From NCBI GenBank assembly GCA_047967505.1, contig CM106540.1: a stretch of 64,000 nt of DNA; one strand, 5' to 3'. Position numbers and translations under genes: made by a program. This stretch comes from Dipteris shenzhenensis (Eukaryota > Polypodiophyta > Polypodiopsida > Gleicheniales). Shown in pieces: positions 59,496 through 64,000 of the stretch (its first letter is position 1; every line of letters begins with the position of its first letter). Below the pieces are notes generated by a model. That model saw nothing but the letters and a program-made list of their open reading frames with translations, made no database searches and was not told the origin of the DNA.

Positions 59496-59821
59496 TTTAC
59501 AAATCACGAATTGCAACAGCAACCTGTAAACACAGCAAATGCCTCAGAAGGGCAAATAGCAAAACTTCTACAAAGAGCCTCACAGGGGCAGATCTGCAAC
59601 ACTGACGAAAGTGGTATTTCACCACACAGTCACTTCCTCGTGACGATTTTGCATCAACAGGCAACAGGCATGAATCTGCAACTCCCAGTATCTCTGCACA
59701 TAGGCATACGATGCAATTTCTGTGGCACCTTTCCACCGACTAGCCGCGCGGTGGTCGCACAGCAAAAACAGGGCCTTTTTCTGAGTGCCTGCGAAGAACT
59801 TCCGCCTTCAAAACAGCCTCA

Positions 59822-60047
59822 TTCACGAAGTTTCAACCCCATGCACTTCACCATGCAGAGCATGAACCACATGCTCTGTGACAACAAAGAATATATCATG
59901 TCATCGGCAAGCAAGGTGCAAGTACACGCATCGAGACATATATGCTCTATGTTTATACATTTTTAGACAGAACATGTTGATTTTTGCTAGTCCTGCAGAG
60001 ACAGAGGCCAGACTCAGCTATGACCAAATGCAATCACTATTGAACTC
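59822..60047 (-). other. unassigned segment between copia-3 and the WD40 exon
   Basis: No copia homology. It follows a probable splice donor (GTGAGT, 60,044-60,049 on the - strand) and may be intron of the WD40 gene fragment. TGTCTCTGCAG (near 59,995-60,005) looks like an acceptor, but what follows is not recognisably WD40. Confidence 0.4.
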
Positions 60048-60381
60048 ACCATTTGAAGAAAACTGAACGCAGGAAATTCCATACTTGTGGGTCTTCAAAT
60101 CAGCCAAGCATGATCCAGTAGATGCATCCCAAATAATAATTGCTGGTTGATGCCCAGACTATAAAACCAGAGGTTTACGAAATTATTACTAGAGCAAACT
60201 TTCAATTTATCCACATCAATCTTGGAAACAAATCCGACTAAGAAAAGTCACGTGCATTGATGCTCGTCTATCGGACGTCTTCAGGAATTGCCTCCATGTT
60301 TCAGAAAGCATCACCAAAAATACAACATGAAATGTCAGGGAATACCTCTCCAGCTGCGATAAGATTTCCTCCTTGAGGTGA
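60048..60381 (-). pseudogene. WD40-repeat gene fragment (WDR62/MAPKBP1-like), two exons
   Basis: On the - strand, 60,381-60,346 reads SPQGGNLIAAGE and 60,158-60,048 reads SGHQPAIIIWDASTG then SCLADLKTHKYGISCVQFSS. Between them lies a 187-bp stretch starting GTATTC and ending TTTTATAG, a proper GT-AG intron in phase 0. The joined text gives one WD40 blade (IWD ending, then GHxxGxxC start). The wording AAGE, GHQP, WDASTG and L.HKYG resembles the WDR62/MAPKBP1 type of WD-repeat protein. Because the intron is present, the fragment was moved as genomic DNA, not as cDNA. It abuts copia-4 protease at 60,382. Confidence 0.65.
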
Positions 60382-60930
60382 CCAACGACCTTTCCTTGAA
60401 GATCCAGGATTTGTGCACCATTCTTATCAAAATTAACTTTGAGGTCCCAATCCATGATCACAGAAATGGACAAGTTTCTCTTGATATTTGGCACATAAAG
60501 AACATCGGACAACTGTTTTACAACTCCATCTAACTTGAGAGCAATCATACCTTTTCCTTTTGCTGGACATTTTGCATCATTGCCGACTACTACCATGATG
60601 TCATTCCCTACCGACTGTAGAGAGGTATACCAATCCTTCCGATTCGTCATGTGGCACGATGGACCACTGTCAATGATCCAAGGTTCATCCACAAGTACAT
60701 GAACTGCCTCTGTGCAAATCTCCTCAATTGCTACAAACAGCTCTATTGGTGCTGCCTGCGTGTTGTTGCTGGACTCTTTCTTTACTCTGTTCTTCTCATC
60801 TGCAATCTTCTTTCGGCACTCATTCTACTTGTGCCCTACCTTGTTGCAATAGAAGCACTTGATCTTCTTCTTTCTCTTTTTATCATTAGAAGAAGATGGG
60901 TTACTAGAGTCCTTACCCTTACCTTTCTTT
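60382..60930 (-). pseudogene. copia-4 gag zinc knuckle and protease
   Basis: The zinc knuckle CFYCNKVGHK.NEC (about 60,822-60,863) has an in-frame TAG in place of one residue, followed by a Lys-rich linker. The protease motif WIIDSGPSCHMTNRKDW (about 60,625-60,680; DSGP instead of DSGA) and QLSDVLYVPNIKRNLSIS follow. The homology ends at GKVVG where the junction lies. Confidence 0.85.
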
Positions 60931-61464
60931 GATCCTCGTAACAAGACCGTCGTACTTTGGTGGGAGAATCTGTATGCACCTTCGTGCTAGATTCTCGCTA
61001 GTGATGGTGATGCCAATTGCAGTCATCTGATCGCGCAAATTCTTCACCCTGGTGATGAACTTCTCTACCACTTCAGACTCAGACAACTTTTCATTCGCGA
61101 GTTGAGTCTCCAGATTTTGAATCTGCGTTTGATTCATGGTCTCATACTGATTTTTCAAGACCATCCATGCCTTCTCTACTGTGGTGACATGTCAAATTAA
61201 TGCCATGATAGAATCACTAACACTACAGACAATAGAAAATAGCGCATCTGCATTTCTTCTTGTCCACGCGAGAATCTCATCCACAGTTGGTACTATCTGT
61301 TGTCCTGCATTGGCTAGATTCGGCGGTCTCGGAACCAGCCTCACGTCCACCCCAATAGTAGTGTCCCAAAGCTCATATGCACTTAGGATGGTCTTTATCT
61401 TGAACTTCCAGAGAGGATAGTTAGAGTCGAATGGTGGGATTCGCAGTCTCACAGGTTGGGCCAT
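60919..61464 (-). pseudogene. copia-4 gag
   Basis: Starts at Met 61,464 (MAQPVRLRIPPFDSNYPLWK). A stop falls near 61,192 after SVSDSIMALI. The same frame then continues with VEKAWMVLKNQYETMNQTQ, LANEKLSESEVVEKFITRVK and ILPPKYDGLVTRIKE to 60,919. This is a UBN2-type gag. Confidence 0.85.
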
Positions 61465-61522
61465 CTCTCACAATCTGCTCGCAAACAGAAACACACTACC
61501 AAATCTTCTTACTAAAGTCCAG

Positions 61523-61534
61523 GCTCTGATACAA
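61523..61534 (-). other. copia-4 primer-binding site
   Basis: TTGTATCAGAGC on the - strand, one base different from the initiator-Met consensus, directly next to the LTR end. Confidence 0.88.
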
Positions 61535-62256
61535 TGTAAGAAAATAATACAATGTTTGTGCTCAACAGATAACAAGATCTCGTATGCAAGAGAGAAAACA
61601 ATATAGTATGGAGAATCAAAAATTTGATTATTGTAGAATTGATACAATAGATGGCACTGCCTCTCAGCTGTGCGCTCCTGTGAAAGAAGTTTCGATGGTG
61701 TGCTGGAAATAGTAGAAGATGGAGGCTGAATGCTAAGGAATCAAGGTTGCTATAGCCAGTGATGAAATGGGCTTCACAGAGGCTTGCTCTTATATAGCCA
61801 TCAGTCATAGTCGGTTAGGCTCAATTGGGTGACCGACCCAGTCTACCCAAAACGGTCAACTAGGGGTCGGTCTCAAAATAGGCCACCAACCATACGATAG
61901 AATCGGTGTGCGAAACAGAGCAACTAATCTACAGTCGCCGTTCGGCCCACAGCCATCTAGGATCATTTGAGGCTCCAAACAGGCCCCGCAACCCAAGAGT
62001 GGGCTATCCCAGGAAATGCTCTGTCGGTCAGTCAAGGGATGCCTTACTACACTTGCATGTAGCCTAGTTGGCAGTGTACCTACTCTATCTGAAGCTGTCC
62101 AACCATCAGACGACACATGGTCCCCATTTGGTGTCCAAACCAAGACCTATTGGATAACCGAGCTACTCAAATGCCTTCTCCTCATATGGGGGGCCTACAA
62201 GTAGAGTTAGCTGGTTCCCGCGTAGTTACACGAGAGTGGAACATTGATATCTAATA
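61535..62256 (-). repeat. copia-4 5' LTR
   Basis: TGTAAGAAAATAATAC at the inner end (+ strand reading). The outer end is placed at 62,256 because satellite sequence (GCAAATGCTAATGACCC) resumes at once. The expected CA at the outer end is TA, so the limit is uncertain by a few bases. About 720 bp. Confidence 0.7.
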
Positions 62257-64000
62257 GCAAATGCTAATGACCCATTTGATATTTTTCTCCTTTATTGCTG
62301 CAACGAGGTGCATAAGAAAAAAATAGGCCCTCTAACCTCCCCATGCCCACATCCAGTGTCGAATGGGACTCAGACTTTGCAAGAGCATGGAAACCATAGG
62401 GTTTAATACCAGTGTGAATTTAGACACCAATCGAACACATGTACATGCAACTCCTAATGACCCATTCCGTATTTTGTTCCGTCTCACTGATGCAACATGG
62501 TGCACAAAGTGACAATGGGCCCTCTGACCTCCTTGTGCCCATAGTCAGTGTTGGATGGGACTCAAACTTTGCAAGAGCATGGAAACCATAGGGTTTAGGA
62601 CCTTTAAGAACTGTGAGCCCAATCGGACACATGGACATGCAAATCATAATGACCCATTCCATATTTTGCTTCTTCACTGATGCAACGAAGTGCATAGGGT
62701 GAAAATGGGCCCTCTAACCTCCCCATGCCCACACCTAGTGTTGGATGGGACTGAAAGTTTGCAAGAACATGGAAACCATAGAGTTTAGGAGCTGCGCATA
62801 TTTTAACCTAATCAAAGACATGGACATGAAAATCCTAGTGACCCATTCTATATTTTGGTACTTCACTGTTGCAAAATGAGGTGCATAGGGCAAAAATGGG
62901 GCCTATTGCATCCCCGTGCCTAGATCTGACATTGGATGGGACTCAAACTTTTCAATTGCATGGAAACCATTGGGTTTAGCACTTGTGCAAATTTTAAGCC
63001 CAATCAGGCACATGGACATGCAAATTAGACTATAACCCATTACATATTTTGCTCCTTCACTGATGCAACAAGGTGCATAGGTTGAAAATGGGGCCTATGA
63101 CATCCCTATGCCCAAATACAACACTAGATCAGACTCAAACTTTCATTTGGACACATGGACATGCAAATCCTAATGGCCCATTCCATATTTTGCTCCATTA
63201 TGCAACGAGGTGCATAGGTTGAAAATGGGCCCTCTAACCTTCCCGTGTACACATCCCAAGTGTTGGATGGGACTCAAACTTTGCAAGAGCATGCAAAGCA
63301 TAGGGTTTAGGACCTATGCAAATTTTGAACCCAATGAAAAATGCAAATCCTAATGATCCATTCCTTATTTTGTGCCTTCACTGATGCAACGAGCTGCATA
63401 GGGTGAAACTGGGCCCTCCAACCTCCCTGAGCCCACATCCAACATTGGACTAGACTCAGACTTTGAAAGAAGATGGAAACCATAGGATTTAGCACCTGTG
63501 CTAATTTTGAGCCCAATCAGAGACATGGACATGCAAATCCTAATGACCCATTCCATATTTTGCTCCTTCACTGATGCAGCGTGGTGCATAGGGTGAAAAT
63601 GGGCCCTTTGACCTCCCCATGCCCACATAGGACATCGAATCAGACTCAAATTTGCAAGAGCATGGAAATCGTAGGGTTTAGGACCTATTCAAATTCTTAT
63701 CCCAATCGAACACATGGACATGAAAATCCTAGTGACCCATTTCATATTTTTCTCCTTAACTGATCCAGCGGGGTGCATAGGGTGAGAATGGGCCCTCTAA
63801 CCTCCCCATGCCCAGATAGGACATGGGATGGGACTCAAACTTGGCAAGAGCATGGAAACCAAAGGGTTTAGGATTTGTGCAAATTGTGAGACCCATCCGA
63901 CACATGGACATGCAAATCCTAATGACGCATTCCATATTTTGTTCTTCCACTGATGCAATGAGGTGCATAGGGTGATAATGGGCCCTTTGACCTTTGCATG
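62257..64000 (+). repeat. 190-bp satellite, forward block 4
   Basis: About nine monomers to the end of the window. They are a mosaic of two blocks seen earlier: 62,259-62,720 matches 44,290-44,760, and 62,720-63,930 matches 48,300-49,500. Confidence 0.95.

Larger units (their letters stand above)
54967..59821 (-). mobile_element. Ty1/copia retrotransposon copia-3, lacking the 5' LTR
   Basis: The best-preserved element here. On the - strand it has a gag-pol reading frame of 955 codons, a second RT-RNase H frame of 464 codons, a polypurine tract (55,265-55,275, TTGAGGGGGAG on the - strand) and a 298-bp 3' LTR. Its leader aligns with the copia-2 leader back to about 59,821 (GGCGGAAGTT...GGCACTCAG). 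Beyond that the homology stops, and no primer-binding site or 5' LTR is present. Confidence 0.92.
60382..62256 (-). mobile_element. Ty1/copia retrotransposon copia-4, 5' half only
   Basis: On the - strand: 5' LTR (61,535-62,256), primer-binding site, gag and protease. The sequence is cut off at 60,382 where the WD40 fragment begins; integrase, RT and the 3' LTR are absent. It is a different family from copia-2/3: the gag (PVRLRIPPFDSNYPLWKFKI) and LTR do not match them. Confidence 0.85.

Noticed and set aside
54967-62256. Copia-3 and copia-4 as one nested element with its own LTR pair
   Set aside because: The outer LTRs (54,967-55,264 and 61,535-62,256) differ in length and sequence, the gags differ, and a WD40 fragment separates them.
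33290-64000. Dozens of 60-180 codon open frames with recurring MEWVIRICMSMCPIGLKI or NPNDPFHILLLH peptides
   Set aside because: They are translations of the 190-bp satellite in several frames. Similar peptides recur only because the DNA repeats, and they are broken by random changes.

Overview
This is a stretch of repeat-rich nuclear DNA from a land plant. The evidence is an intronless PLS-class pentatricopeptide repeat (PPR) gene of about 1,000 codons, Ty1/copia elements primed by initiator-Met tRNA, a Ty3/gypsy chromovirus with a chromodomain-like tail, a hAT element and a Helitron. The PPR style and the heavy load of old repeats suggest a fern or another seed-free plant, but nothing seen here fixes the species. 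Only one gene looks possibly functional: the PPR gene at 11,142-14,135. Even that gene has lost its C-terminal DYW part to a frameshift. Everything else is mobile DNA, satellite DNA or broken gene pieces.

Layout: 1-3,153 is a decayed gypsy pol with a probable 3' LTR. About 3,600-10,375 is a decayed Helitron region: an RPA-like zinc ribbon, a DUF6570-like N-terminus, a HUH Rep domain and a PIF1-like helicase, all on the + strand with many frameshifts. 11,142-14,395 is the PPR gene and its DYW relic. 14,784-17,290 holds copia fragments and an alternating purine-pyrimidine tract. 19,320-20,440 has two tandem-repeat blocks just upstream of a broken hAT transposase (20,640-22,469). 23,233-24,042 is a coiled-coil pseudogene. 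24,428-33,170 is a protein-kinase pseudogene on the - strand, split by a 7.1-kb copia element (copia-1, 25,167-32,310).

From 33,290 to the end the window is a satellite of about 190 bp per monomer, roughly 85 monomers. It reverses orientation near 34,343 and is interrupted by several insertions: copia-2 (37,115-41,998, + strand, 5-bp target duplication), a 248-bp MITE (42,818-43,065, 8-bp duplication), a 2.0-kb non-autonomous LTR element (51,243-53,254, 5-bp duplication), and a composite block (54,967-62,256). The composite block contains copia-3, a genomic fragment of a WD40-repeat gene with a recognisable intron, and the 5' half of copia-4. A fragment of about 72 bp that encodes an NPF/POT-transporter motif sits inside one satellite monomer.

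The most informative signals are relational. A second copy of the satellite block around copia-2 (53,711-54,966) shows what looks like the pre-insertion site. Other multi-monomer blocks recur 14-18 kb apart. The kinase gene can be traced across the copia-1 insertion. The 2.0-kb element keeps a short start of a copia gag next to its polypurine tract, which shows that it arose by internal deletion. No wholly new system with a predicted function was found. Two frame-coherent decayed reading frames (3,612-4,286 and 5,657-6,541) remain unidentified.
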